Part shown: piece by piece, positions 1 to 6,819 of the stretch | How positions within the stretch are numbered: position 1 is the first letter of the stretch | Layout: each line of letters opens with the position of its first letter | Source: Actinomycetota bacterium | Lineage (GTDB): Bacteria > Actinomycetota > Acidimicrobiia > Acidimicrobiales > SZUA-35 | Assembly: GCA_027730885.1 (NCBI GenBank) | Contig: JAQCHM010000013.1 | Location: 1-19,972, forward strand | Length of the DNA: 19,972 nt | Reading direction: 5' to 3' | Notes under the pieces: generated by a model | What the model was told of the DNA's origin: nothing | Database searches by the model: none | Seen by the model: only the letters and a program-made list of their open reading frames with translations | Translations under genes and position numbers: made by a program

Positions 1-2
1 AG

Positions 3-908
3 CCTCTCCTGGCGGGCGAGATCCGCTCTGCTTTCGCCATGACCGAACCCCATCACGCCTCGTCGGACGCGAAGAACGTGCGGACCGAGGCCGTCCTGGA
101 CGGCGACGAGTGGGTCATCAACGGCGAGAAGTACTACATCTCCGGTGCCGGCGACCCACGCTGCAAGATCATGATCACGATGGTCCGAACCAACCCCGAT
201 GCCGCGCCCCATCTGCAGCAGTCGCAGATCCTCGTGCCCATCGATCAGCCGGGCGTCAAGATCCTCGGCCCGATGCACGTCTTCGGCAGCGACGACGCAC
301 CTCACGGTCACATGCACATTCGCTTCGATGACGTGCGCGTGCCCAAGGAGAACATGCTCCTCGGCGAAGGCCGTGGCTTCGAGATCTCGCAGCTCCGGCT
401 AGGCCCTGGTCGTATTCACCACTGCATGCGCTCCATCGGGGCCGCCGAGAAGGCGCTCCAGCTGTTCTGCGAGCGCGGCCTGAGCCGTGAGGCGTTCGGC
501 AAGCCGATCATCCAGCTGGGCAAGAACATCGAGACGGCGTCCCGGATGCGGATCGAGATCGAGGCTATGCGCCTGATGGTTCTGCGGGCCGCCAAGGCCA
601 TGGACGTCCTCGGCAACAAGGAGGCTCGCGTGTGGGTCTCGGCCGTGAAGGCCATGGTGCCCGAGCGCGTCTGCAGGATCATCGACGACGCCATCCAGAT
701 GCACGGCGCAACCGGCGTGTCCCAGTGGACGGTGCTGCCCGAGCTCTACCAGGCCCAGCGCACCCTCCGTTTGGCCGACGGCCCCGATGAGGTCCATCAC
801 ATGGTCGTCGGCCGGGCCGAAGTCGCCCGCTACAAGGCCTCGCCTCTCAGCGGTCTGGAGACCGGCATGGTCGACTACGACGCCGTGATCGACGTCGGCC
901 GCGTCTGA
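3..908 (+). CDS. Acyl-CoA dehydrogenase, ACAD10/11-like (5' truncated by window edge)
   Basis: FAD-dependent acyl-CoA dehydrogenase that would oxidise an acyl-CoA to the 2-enoyl-CoA in beta-oxidation or a related catabolic route. The frame is open from base 3 and the residues before the first ATG (PLLAGEIRSAFA, bases 3-38) lead directly into MTEP. This is the conserved flavin-domain stretch of the family, so the real start lies upstream and the ATG at 39 is internal. Visible family features are the middle beta-domain ending near FDDVRVPKEN, the ACAD10/11-type block GPGRIHHCMRSIGAAE, the REAFGKP helix start, the MHGATGVSQ loop, and LADGPDEVHH close to the C-terminus, which carries the usual catalytic-region acidic residues. 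Substrate chain length cannot be read. It is convergent with the ridA-like gene across a strong hairpin. Confidence 0.93.
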   Translation, partial: PLLAGEIRSAFAMTEPHHASSDAKNVRTEAVLDGDEWVINGEKYYISGAGDPRCKIMITMVRTNPDAAPHLQQSQILVPIDQPGVKILGPMHVFGSDDAPHGHMHIRFDDVRVPKENMLLGEGRGFEISQLRLGPGRIHHCMRSIGAAEKALQLFCERGLSREAFGKPIIQLGKNIETASRMRIEIEAMRLMVLRAAKAMDVLGNKEARVWVSAVKAMVPERVCRIIDDAIQMHGATGVSQWTVLPELYQAQRTLRLADGPDEVHHMVVGRAEVARYKASPLSGLETGMVDYDAVIDVGRV

Positions 909-914
909 CCCACA

Positions 915-970
915 CCCCGTTCTGCCGGATGAGCGCGTCGCTTTCGACGCGTGGGTCCGGCAGAACGGGG
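915..970. terminator. Bidirectional terminator hairpin between convergent genes
   Basis: A perfect 15-bp inverted repeat (CCCCGTTCTGCCGGA at 915-929 and its complement at 956-970) encloses a second 7-bp stem (934-940 with 945-951, loop CTTT). It begins 7 bases after the acyl-CoA dehydrogenase stop and ends 9 bases before the stop of the leftward ridA-like gene. There is no long T-tract on either side, which is common in GC-rich actinobacteria. The position between two convergent stops is the main argument for a shared terminator. Confidence 0.8.
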
Positions 971-979
971 GGATGGGGG

Positions 980-1378
980 TCAGATGACGGCGGTGGCTTC
1001 GATCTCGATGAGGTAGTCGGGGGCGGCGAGGGCGGTCACGCCGAGCAGGGTCGAGGCCGGCGGGTTGTCGGCCGACAGGTAGCGGCCGCGGACCTCGGCG
1101 ATGACCGGGCGATGCGCAGGCTCGTAGTTGACGACGAACGTCGTGATCTTGACGACGTCGGCGAACGCGGCTCCGGCCGCTTCGAGCGCGATGCCAAGGT
1201 TCGTCATGACCTGCTCTGTCTGCGCGGCCAGGTCACCGACGCCGACGGTCTTTCCGGCTGAGTCGACCGCGATCTGACCGGAGATGAAGATGGTCGTGCC
1301 GCCGGTGGCGGCGACGGCGTGACTGTACGTGGGAGCGTTGCTCAGCCCCTCGGGACGGATATGGCGGAGTTCGGCCAT
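980..1378 (-). CDS. RidA/YjgF/YER057c family protein, non-arginine subtype
   Basis: A 132-residue protein of typical Rid length. It has the family N-terminal half with FISGQIAVDSAGK (residues 31-43), the AAQTEQVMTNLGIALEAAGA helix and the C-terminal strand LIEIEATAV (residues 123-131). Classical RidA hydrolyses reactive enamine/imine intermediates made by PLP enzymes, using an arginine in a P-A-R-S motif. Here the equivalent stretch reads N-P-P-A-S-T (residues 105-110), so that arginine is absent. This fits the Rid subfamilies that lack deaminase activity, and the real reaction is unknown. It is the last gene of the leftward run, 33 bases after the alpha/beta hydrolase. The ATG at 1376-1378 has only a weak purine-rich stretch (GAGAG) upstream. 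Confidence 0.9.
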   Translation of the reverse strand: MAELRHIRPEGLSNAPTYSHAVAATGGTTIFISGQIAVDSAGKTVGVGDLAAQTEQVMTNLGIALEAAGAAFADVVKITTFVVNYEPAHRPVIAEVRGRYLSADNPPASTLLGVTALAAPDYLIEIEATAVI

Positions 1379-1411
1379 GGATGCACTCGTTTCTCTCAGG
1401 GATTGATGGAC

Positions 1412-2260
1412 TCAGTCGGCCAGCGCGGCCAGGGCGTCGGTTGCGAGACGATCGGGCGCCTGCAGAGGGCCGAAGTGGCCGAGGTCTTCGTGGACGCGGA
1501 GCACGGCGTTCGGTAGTGCTTCGAACGCCGGGATTCCCAGGTTGCCGAAGCCGTCGTCCGCGCCCTTGCCGATGGTGATGCGGGCCTGGACGCCGGTGAT
1601 CCGATCGCTGGTCGAAACCCGCTCACCGTCGTAGGTCGCGGCCTCGTCGACACCCCGACACCGCAGACGCACGGTGCCGTCCTCCAGGTCTTCGAACGCA
1701 TTGGTCACATAGGACAGCAGCGCGTCGGCTCGCACCGTGCTGAACGGGGGGCGGGCGGCGAACCGCTCCATCGCCTCGGCTCGGTTGGCGAAGACTTCCT
1801 TGCGCTTCGCCGCACTGGCGATGAGTGGGTTCTCGCCCGGTCCGAACGCTTCGCCCGGCCGCCACATGACGGGCTCGTAGCCGTAGGACCGGCACAGCAG
1901 TCCGGGCCGCTGGACGTCGGCCAACAGCAGGAGCGCGGCGCCGACCGAGTGACCGACCCCCAACACGGTGCCGTGTTCGAGCTCGAGATGATCGACCACC
2001 GTCAAGAGGTCGACGGCCAGGCGGTCCCAGCTGAAGTTGCCGTTGGCCGGCCCGGTGCTCCAACCGTGGGCACGGAGGTCGGGTCCCCAGACGGTGTAGT
2101 GGCGGGCGAGAGGGGCGACGAACGGTCCGTAGGTTCTGGCGTTGAAGCCCGTGGCGTGCACGAAGAGCAGCGGCGGTCCCTCGCCCCCGAGGTGGTGCAG
2201 CGCGAGGGACACGCCGTCGGTCGCCTCGAGGTGGATAGGTGGGGGAGCGTCGGAACTCAC
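1412..2260 (-). CDS. Alpha/beta hydrolase
   Basis: A 282-residue soluble alpha/beta-hydrolase-fold protein. The oxyanion-region motif HATGFN is at residues 35-40, the DLRAHGWS loop follows strand 4 (residues 61-68), the nucleophile elbow GHSVGA places Ser105 as nucleophile, and the C-terminal HEDLGHFGPLQ supplies the probable catalytic His. A cap region lies between the nucleophile and the C-terminal core. The fold is clear, but substrate (ester, lactone, epoxide or C-C bond) cannot be assigned from sequence. It starts 18 bases after the stop of the selenoprotein gene and is followed 33 bases later by the ridA-like gene, so the three are probably cotranscribed. Confidence 0.9.
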   Translation of the reverse strand: MSSDAPPPIHLEATDGVSLALHHLGGEGPPLLFVHATGFNARTYGPFVAPLARHYTVWGPDLRAHGWSTGPANGNFSWDRLAVDLLTVVDHLELEHGTVLGVGHSVGAALLLLADVQRPGLLCRSYGYEPVMWRPGEAFGPGENPLIASAAKRKEVFANRAEAMERFAARPPFSTVRADALLSYVTNAFEDLEDGTVRLRCRGVDEAATYDGERVSTSDRITGVQARITIGKGADDGFGNLGIPAFEALPNAVLRVHEDLGHFGPLQAPDRLATDALAALAD

Positions 2261-2278
2261 CGACCCTTGATAGCAGGG

Positions 2279-2893
2279 CTACGGCCGTTCGCCGAACTCC
2301 GGGCGTTCGGTGCGGGTGCGCTTGAGCTCCCAGAATCCCTGGATATTCATCATGGCCACTAGGGCGTCCCAGAGGGCGAGCGAATCCTCGGTAGGCGGCA
2401 CCCGGGTGATGACTGGGCCGAAGTATGCCTGTTTGTCGCCGTGGCGATCGTCGAATGCGATGATCGGCGTGCCGATGTCCTCGCCTGCCAGACCGATACC
2501 GATGGCCTGCCGTTCACGGATCGGCGCGTCCCATTGCTCGTCGTCGGCGGCGGCCGCGTGCGTCGGGTCGAGACCGACGGCAGTCAGCGCGTCGGCGATG
2601 TCGAACAGGCGGTCCTTGTCGTGGTGGATCCGGCGGCCGAGCTCCCAGTAGAACGAGCCGATCGGGCCATCGCCCTCGGATGCCCGTACCGACTCCATCA
2701 CCCGCAGCATCCGGTGGGTGCTCAGGTAGACGTCATAACGTTCGTTGTCGGGGTGGACATCGTTCTTGAACATCAAACTGATGGGTTGCCACGTCACCGT
2801 GACGTCCCGGTTGGGTACTACCTCGTCGACGACCCAACGGGCCGTCACCCAACACCATGGTCATATGGGATCGACCCAGAATTCGATCTTCAC
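2279..2893 (-). CDS. Putative selenoprotein: DsbA-like oxidoreductase of the mycothiol-dependent Rv2466c family, U-P-W-C active site
   Basis: Read from GTG 2893 through an in-frame UGA at 2863-2861, this gives 204 residues, matching the usual length of Rv2466c-type proteins (about 207). The N-terminus is VKIEFWVDPI-U-PWCWVTARW: a beta strand, the FW-DP lead-in and then the redox motif, with UGA (residue 11) exactly at the first Cys of the family's CPWC and Cys14 retained. Downstream the fold continues (WELGRRIHHDKDRL, DDEQWDAPIRER, GTPIIAF with the cis-Pro region, FGPVITRVP). Rv2466c is known as a thioredoxin-fold reductase that uses mycothiol. Starting instead at GTG 2848 would remove the first strand and the whole active site, which is implausible. 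Alternatives are a Cys-to-stop mutation or a sequencing error. The start GTG has only a weak GGATGG 12 bases upstream. Confidence 0.83.
2828..2846 (-). promoter_or_regulatory. Candidate bacterial SECIS hairpin
   Basis: In the mRNA, 14 nucleotides after the UGA, GACGGCCC (2846-2839) pairs with GGGUCGUC (2835-2828) through eight consecutive pairs including one G-U, closing a GUU loop (2838-2836). The loop begins 22 nucleotides after the UGA. Known bacterial SECIS elements lie inside the coding sequence just after the UGA, with a small apical loop carrying a G in its first two positions about 16-37 nucleotides away. This hairpin meets those criteria. It would recruit SelB charged with Sec-tRNA. 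It lies entirely within codons of the redox protein. Confidence 0.7.
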
Positions 2894-2945
2894 GGCCGCA
2901 GTCTGCCATCCGAGCGTCTCGGTGTCACGACCAGGTCCGCCGTCA

Positions 2946-2974
2946 CGATCACGGCTGTCGCGATCACGGTTGTC
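2946..2974. repeat. Short 15-bp tandem repeat at the SDR gene stop
   Basis: CGATCACGGCTGTCG (2946-2960) is followed immediately by a near copy beginning at 2961 that differs at CGGT and at the last base. The second copy covers the TGA stop of the leftward SDR gene. It falls in the 79-base gap before the selenoprotein gene, the longest gap in the leftward run. No stem of note is formed, and it may be only replication slippage. Confidence 0.6.
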
Positions 2975-3923
2975 ACGAGCGCCGCCCGGCGACTTCGGCG
3001 AGGAAATCGTCGATCATCAGGTCGAGATCGAAGTGGGGCTGCCATCCCCACTGCTGGCGGGCGGCGGCGTCATCGATGATGAGGTTGCGGGAAAGGCTCA
3101 GCGCCGCGGCCGGGTCGGGCTCGAAGGCGATCTGGGCCTCGGGGAGACGGGCCAGGACGGCGTCGGCCAACTGTCCGGCGTTGGGTGTCGGGCGAGGGCC
3201 GTCGACGAGGTAGTTGATGGTCTTGATGGACGTGGATGGCGCGGCCGCCAGGTCGAGGGCGGCCATGGCTGCGTCCTTGTAGTACAGCAGCGGGATGACG
3301 GTTTCTCGGCCGGTCCACACGGTGAACGGTTCGCCCTTGGCCGCGTGCTCGATCATCCAGCTGGTGTACTGGGCCAAGCTCTTGGTGGTCACTCCGGGAC
3401 CGACGATCGACGGGTACCGCAGCCCCCGGAAGTCGAGACCGTAACGGGAGCGGTAGTACGCCCCCAAGTTTTCGGCGAAGACCTTGGTCACGCCGTAGAT
3501 GGTGTTCGGGCGCTGGAGGCTCAGGTCGGTCACCGGGCCCGGTCCGAGGTCCCGGCCGTAGGTGCCGATGCTGCTGGCGAAGATCAGCTGCTCGGTGCCG
3601 GCCAGCCTTGCCTCCTCGAACAGCCGCATCACGCCGATGGCGTTGGCCTGCAGGAGGGCCTGGGGGTCGGCTTCACCCGGACCGGTGAGCATCGCTCCGA
3701 AGTGGAAGATCTGACGGGGTTGCACGTGCTGGACCAGGGCCGCGACCGCGTCGACGTCGGCCAGGTCGACCTGGTGGAGGGTCGCTTCGTCAGCCAGGGG
3801 TCCCAGCCGATCGAAGTTCGACGAGCGATGGGCGATGTGCAGCGGGCCGTCGCCCCGCTCGTGAAGTACACGCGCGATTTCGGCGCCGATGAATCCGGTG
3901 CCGCCGGTGATCAAGATGCTCAT
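2973..3923 (-). CDS. NAD-dependent epimerase/dehydratase-type SDR, L-threonine 3-dehydrogenase-like
   Basis: A 316-residue extended short-chain dehydrogenase. The nucleotide-binding GGTGFIG is at residues 7-13, the Ser of the triad lies in IFASSIGTYG (residues 114-123) and the YGVTK motif supplies Tyr143 and Lys147. The segment RPNTIYGVTKVFAENLGAYY, the following GLRYPSIVGPG, the VIPLLYYKDA block and the C-terminal QWGWQPHFDLDLMIDDFL closely follow the SDR-type L-threonine 3-dehydrogenase layout, as opposed to UDP-sugar epimerases. That enzyme converts L-threonine to 2-amino-3-ketobutyrate. Substrate assignment is by resemblance only. It lies 34 bases after the lipoprotein gene and upstream of the selenoprotein gene on the same strand. 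Confidence 0.88.
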   Translation of the reverse strand: MSILITGGTGFIGAEIARVLHERGDGPLHIAHRSSNFDRLGPLADEATLHQVDLADVDAVAALVQHVQPRQIFHFGAMLTGPGEADPQALLQANAIGVMRLFEEARLAGTEQLIFASSIGTYGRDLGPGPVTDLSLQRPNTIYGVTKVFAENLGAYYRSRYGLDFRGLRYPSIVGPGVTTKSLAQYTSWMIEHAAKGEPFTVWTGRETVIPLLYYKDAAMAALDLAAAPSTSIKTINYLVDGPRPTPNAGQLADAVLARLPEAQIAFEPDPAAALSLSRNLIIDDAAARQQWGWQPHFDLDLMIDDFLAEVAGRRS

Positions 3924-3957
3924 GCCGGCATCTTGTCACGGCGGCGGAGCGGCGGTC

Positions 3958-4860
3958 CTACTGGGTGACTCCGATGGCCGGCGGCAGCAGCCCCCCGAGC
4001 GATTCCCACGCAGCGATCTGGCATCCGTCGGAACGGGTGACCGTGATGTCGACGGCCTCGCCGTCGATCTCGCCGGTGATCAAGGCCTCATCCGGTCCGC
4101 CGTACTGCATGGTGCACGCCTGGCCCGGGGGTAAGCCGTTGATCAACAGGTCCCTGACCGCTTCGTCTTCCAACAGCGCACAGCCCGCGGCGCCGTCGAC
4201 CCCGTCCATCTCGGGCGTGACCGGGAAGGTGTCGCCGAGGCAACCGACGTCGTACTCGATGTCTGACGGAAGGTCGGGGTGCCGGACGATGATGTGAAGA
4301 TTGGCGATCGGTCCACCGCCGCCGATGACACGGTCCTCATCCCCGTCTTCCCCGTCGCCGTCCGCATCGTCGTTGGTGACGCCCACCGCTGGTGGGATCA
4401 AGCCGACCAGCTTCTCCCATCGGTCGATCTCGCAGCCGTTGCTTCGGCTGATGGTGGCGTCGATGGACTGGCCGTTGATCTCGCCGCTGATGAAAGCCTC
4501 GTCGGGGCCGCCGTAGATCTCGGTGCAGGCCTGATCGGAAGGCAAGCCATCCACGAGCAAGGCCAGCACTGCAGGATCACCGAGAAGGGTGCAACCGGTC
4601 TCGCCGTCAACTCCCTCGACCTCGGGCGTGACCGGGAACGCGTCGCCGAAACAACTCACCTCGTACTCGATGTCGGCCAGGTCGGGGTGCCGCGCGACGA
4701 TGCGCAGGCTGCCGATTGCGGCTTGGTCGATCGGAAGATCAGGGTTCGCGTCCCCGGAATCCGAGCCGGGACCGGGTGAGGCCGAGTCAGAACCCGACCC
4801 GCAGGAAACGAGTACGAGTCCGAGGGGTAGGAGGGCGGAGGCGAGTCGTTTGTCGAACAT
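3958..4860 (-). CDS. Lipoprotein with two tandem subtilisin-inhibitor-like (SSI) domains
   Basis: A 300-residue secreted lipoprotein. Residues 1-20 form a signal peptide with lipobox LVSC (Cys20), followed by a Ser/Gly/Asp-rich tether to about residue 43. Two homologous domains follow (about 50-160 and 186-298), joined by a very acidic linker (about 163-177). Each has four Cys at identical spacing: 70/90/112/143 and 207/227/249/280. In Streptomyces subtilisin inhibitor the disulfides are C35-C50 and C71-C101 and the reactive site is C-P-M-V-Y-D-P. Here the matching stretches are C-T-E-I-Y-G-G-P and C-T-M-Q-Y-G-G-P, followed by GEI-G and a late N/D-G-C, as in SSI. P1 would be Glu114 and Met251. 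I chose ATG 4860 because it precedes the signal peptide; the longer open frame upstream has no secretion signal. Inhibitory activity is inferred. Confidence 0.82.
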   Translation of the reverse strand: MFDKRLASALLPLGLVLVSCGSGSDSASPGPGSDSGDANPDLPIDQAAIGSLRIVARHPDLADIEYEVSCFGDAFPVTPEVEGVDGETGCTLLGDPAVLALLVDGLPSDQACTEIYGGPDEAFISGEINGQSIDATISRSNGCEIDRWEKLVGLIPPAVGVTNDDADGDGEDGDEDRVIGGGGPIANLHIIVRHPDLPSDIEYDVGCLGDTFPVTPEMDGVDGAAGCALLEDEAVRDLLINGLPPGQACTMQYGGPDEALITGEIDGEAVDITVTRSDGCQIAAWESLGGLLPPAIGVTQ

Positions 4861-4956
4861 GTTTGTTTGTACGTTCCGGCCCTCGTGCCCGGTTCCCCGT
4901 CCAGGGAGAATCTTCGGGAAAGTTGAGGCTGCAGCGGAACGTAGAGTTATCGGTCC
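4861..4956. promoter_or_regulatory. Divergent promoter region between lipoprotein and ABC exporter genes
   Basis: These 96 bases separate two divergent start codons and must carry promoters in both directions. On the plus strand TAGAGT (4942-4947) resembles a -10 box only nine bases before the exporter ATG, which would give a nearly leaderless transcript. On the minus strand a TACAAA lies about seven bases before the lipoprotein ATG. No convincing -35 box or operator palindrome was found, and neither gene has a strong Shine-Dalgarno site. Confidence 0.4.
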
Positions 4957-6819
4957 ATGACCACGACCGCCCCTCGGCCGATCCGGCGCTACCCGCCACC
5001 GAAGGGGCAGGTGCACGCCGACACCTCGCTCGGCTGGATCCGGCGACTGGCTCCCGTCGTGCTTGCCCACAAGTTCACGTTCCTTGGCACGCTCGTACTC
5101 GCCCTCGTTGCCAACCTGCTCCAGGTCGCGCTGCCCGCGATCCTACGGGCCGGCATCGACCAGGCGCTCACGGCCGGCACCGCCCCCTTGTCCCGGTATG
5201 TCTGCATGCTGATCGCGGTCGGTCTGGCTCGAGCGGTGTTCACTCTCGTCTACCGCCACGGCCTCTACCGCACCGCGTACCAGATCGACAGCGACCTGCG
5301 GAATCGGCTCTACGAGCACCTGACCCGGTTGTCGTTCAACTACTACGACCGGGTCCAGTCAGGCCAGATCATCTCTCGGGCGAACAGCGACATCCGCTCG
5401 GTCCAGCTGTTCCTCACCTTCGCCCCCCTCATGCTCATGACGATCGTGATGTTCGTTGCCGCGGTGGTCAACATGTTCACCATTCATGTCCCGTTGACCC
5501 TGGTGGCCATCGCACCGTTGCCGGGTGTCTACTGGCTCGGGGTGAAGTTGCGCAACGACCTCTTCCCGTTGTCCTGGATCGTTCAGGGTCGGCAGGCCGA
5601 CGTGGCGACCATCGTCGACGAGAACATCCAAGGTGTCCGTGTGATCCGGTCGTTCGCGGCCGAGCGGCGCCAGATCAACGAGCTGGCCAAAGCGGCGACC
5701 GGCTTGCGTTGGGCCAACACCCGGACCATCGACCTGCGAGCCCGGTACAACCCGATCATCGAGAACCTTCCTCGGTTGGGGACGTTGTTGGTACTGGTCT
5801 ACGGCGGGTGGCTGGTGGTCGAGGAGCAGGTGACCCTGGGCACGCTGTTCGCCTTCACCGCCTATGTCACGATGCTGCAGGTGCCGTTCCGGACGTTCGG
5901 CTTCTTCTTGATGATGGGCCAACGAGCCCGGGCGTCCGCCGCCCGGATCTTCGAAGTGCTCGACGAACCCCCGCTGGTGTTCGACCGACCGGATGCGGCG
6001 CCGTTGCCGTCCTCGCTCGGTGCCGTCGAGTTCGACGACGTGACCTTCGGGTACCGAACCGACACGAGCCCGACAGCCATCTCGGCCCCGATCCTCCGGC
6101 ACCTCTCGATGAGGATCGATCCGGGCGAGACGGTGGCGATCGTCGGGCGCACCGGGAGCGGCAAGTCCACCATTGCTCGTCTCCTTGCTCGCTTCTACGA
6201 CGTCGACGGCGGCGCCATCCGGGTCGACGGGCACGACGTCCGAGATGTCACCCTCCACAGTCTGCGGGCGACGATCGGTTCGGTGACCGACGAGCCATTC
6301 CTGTTCTCGGTGAGCCTGGCCGACAACATCGCCTACGCCCGACCCGACGCCGACCGATCCGAGATCGAAGCGGCTGCGGCTGCGGCCCAGGCCGACGAGT
6401 TCATCGCCGATCTTCCCGAGGGCTACGACACCGTCGTGGGCGAGCGTGGCTACACCCTCTCGGGGGGCCAACGGCAGCGCATCGCGATCGCCCGCACCTT
6501 GCTGGCCCAGCCGGCCGTGTTGGTCCTCGACGACGCCACCAGCGCCATCGATGTCCACGTCGAGGAACGTATTCACCGGGCTTTGGCCGAACGGCTCGGC
6601 AAGTACACGACCATCGTCATCGCGCATCGGCTCTCGACCATTGCCCTCGCCGACCGGGTGATGCTGCTCGACGAGGGAAGAATCGTCGCGTCGGGAACCC
6701 ATCGGGAGCTGATGGTCACCGAGCCCCGTTACGCAGAGGTTCTCGCCCACCTCGAAGGCGATTTCGAGGGCGGTCTCGAACGCGATGTGGCGATCCGCGA
6801 CGGGGGCGAGGACCGATGA
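4957..6819 (+). CDS. ABC exporter subunit A (permease-ATPase fusion) with degenerate catalytic site
   Basis: A 620-residue half-transporter: an N-terminal six-helix type-I exporter membrane domain (about residues 30-325, with the typical YYDRVQSGQIISRANSD coupling segment and NIQGVRVIRSF), then an ATPase domain. Walker A is GRTGSGKS (Lys403), the signature is LSGGQ (501-505) and the H-loop is IVIAHRLST. Two positions depart from consensus: the Q-loop reads SVTDEPFLFS without Gln, and Walker B ends LVLDDAT, so the catalytic Glu is Asp526. In known heterodimeric exporters such as TM287/288, the Asp-bearing subunit contributes the non-hydrolysing site. Its stop overlaps the start of the partner gene (ATGA). 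Substrate is unknown; drugs or lipids are typical for the class. Confidence 0.95.
   Translation: MTTTAPRPIRRYPPPKGQVHADTSLGWIRRLAPVVLAHKFTFLGTLVLALVANLLQVALPAILRAGIDQALTAGTAPLSRYVCMLIAVGLARAVFTLVYRHGLYRTAYQIDSDLRNRLYEHLTRLSFNYYDRVQSGQIISRANSDIRSVQLFLTFAPLMLMTIVMFVAAVVNMFTIHVPLTLVAIAPLPGVYWLGVKLRNDLFPLSWIVQGRQADVATIVDENIQGVRVIRSFAAERRQINELAKAATGLRWANTRTIDLRARYNPIIENLPRLGTLLVLVYGGWLVVEEQVTLGTLFAFTAYVTMLQVPFRTFGFFLMMGQRARASAARIFEVLDEPPLVFDRPDAAPLPSSLGAVEFDDVTFGYRTDTSPTAISAPILRHLSMRIDPGETVAIVGRTGSGKSTIARLLARFYDVDGGAIRVDGHDVRDVTLHSLRATIGSVTDEPFLFSVSLADNIAYARPDADRSEIEAAAAAAQADEFIADLPEGYDTVVGERGYTLSGGQRQRIAIARTLLAQPAVLVLDDATSAIDVHVEERIHRALAERLGKYTTIVIAHRLSTIALADRVMLLDEGRIVASGTHRELMVTEPRYAEVLAHLEGDFEGGLERDVAIRDGGEDR

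Noticed and set aside
2745..3968. A 407-codon plus-strand open frame opposite the SDR and selenoprotein genes
   Set aside because: No family resemblance, low-complexity Gly/Val/Asp-rich product; both minus-strand genes show conserved motifs over the same bases.
4861..5070. Longer N-terminus for the SSI lipoprotein
   Set aside because: It would overlap the divergent exporter gene and place the signal peptide internally. ATG 4860 directly precedes the signal peptide and lipobox.
4716..6815. Upstream open extension of the second exporter gene
   Set aside because: It lies in another frame of the first exporter gene and reads as Arg/Pro-rich shadow. The ATG at 6816 with its ribosome site and four-base overlap is the natural start.
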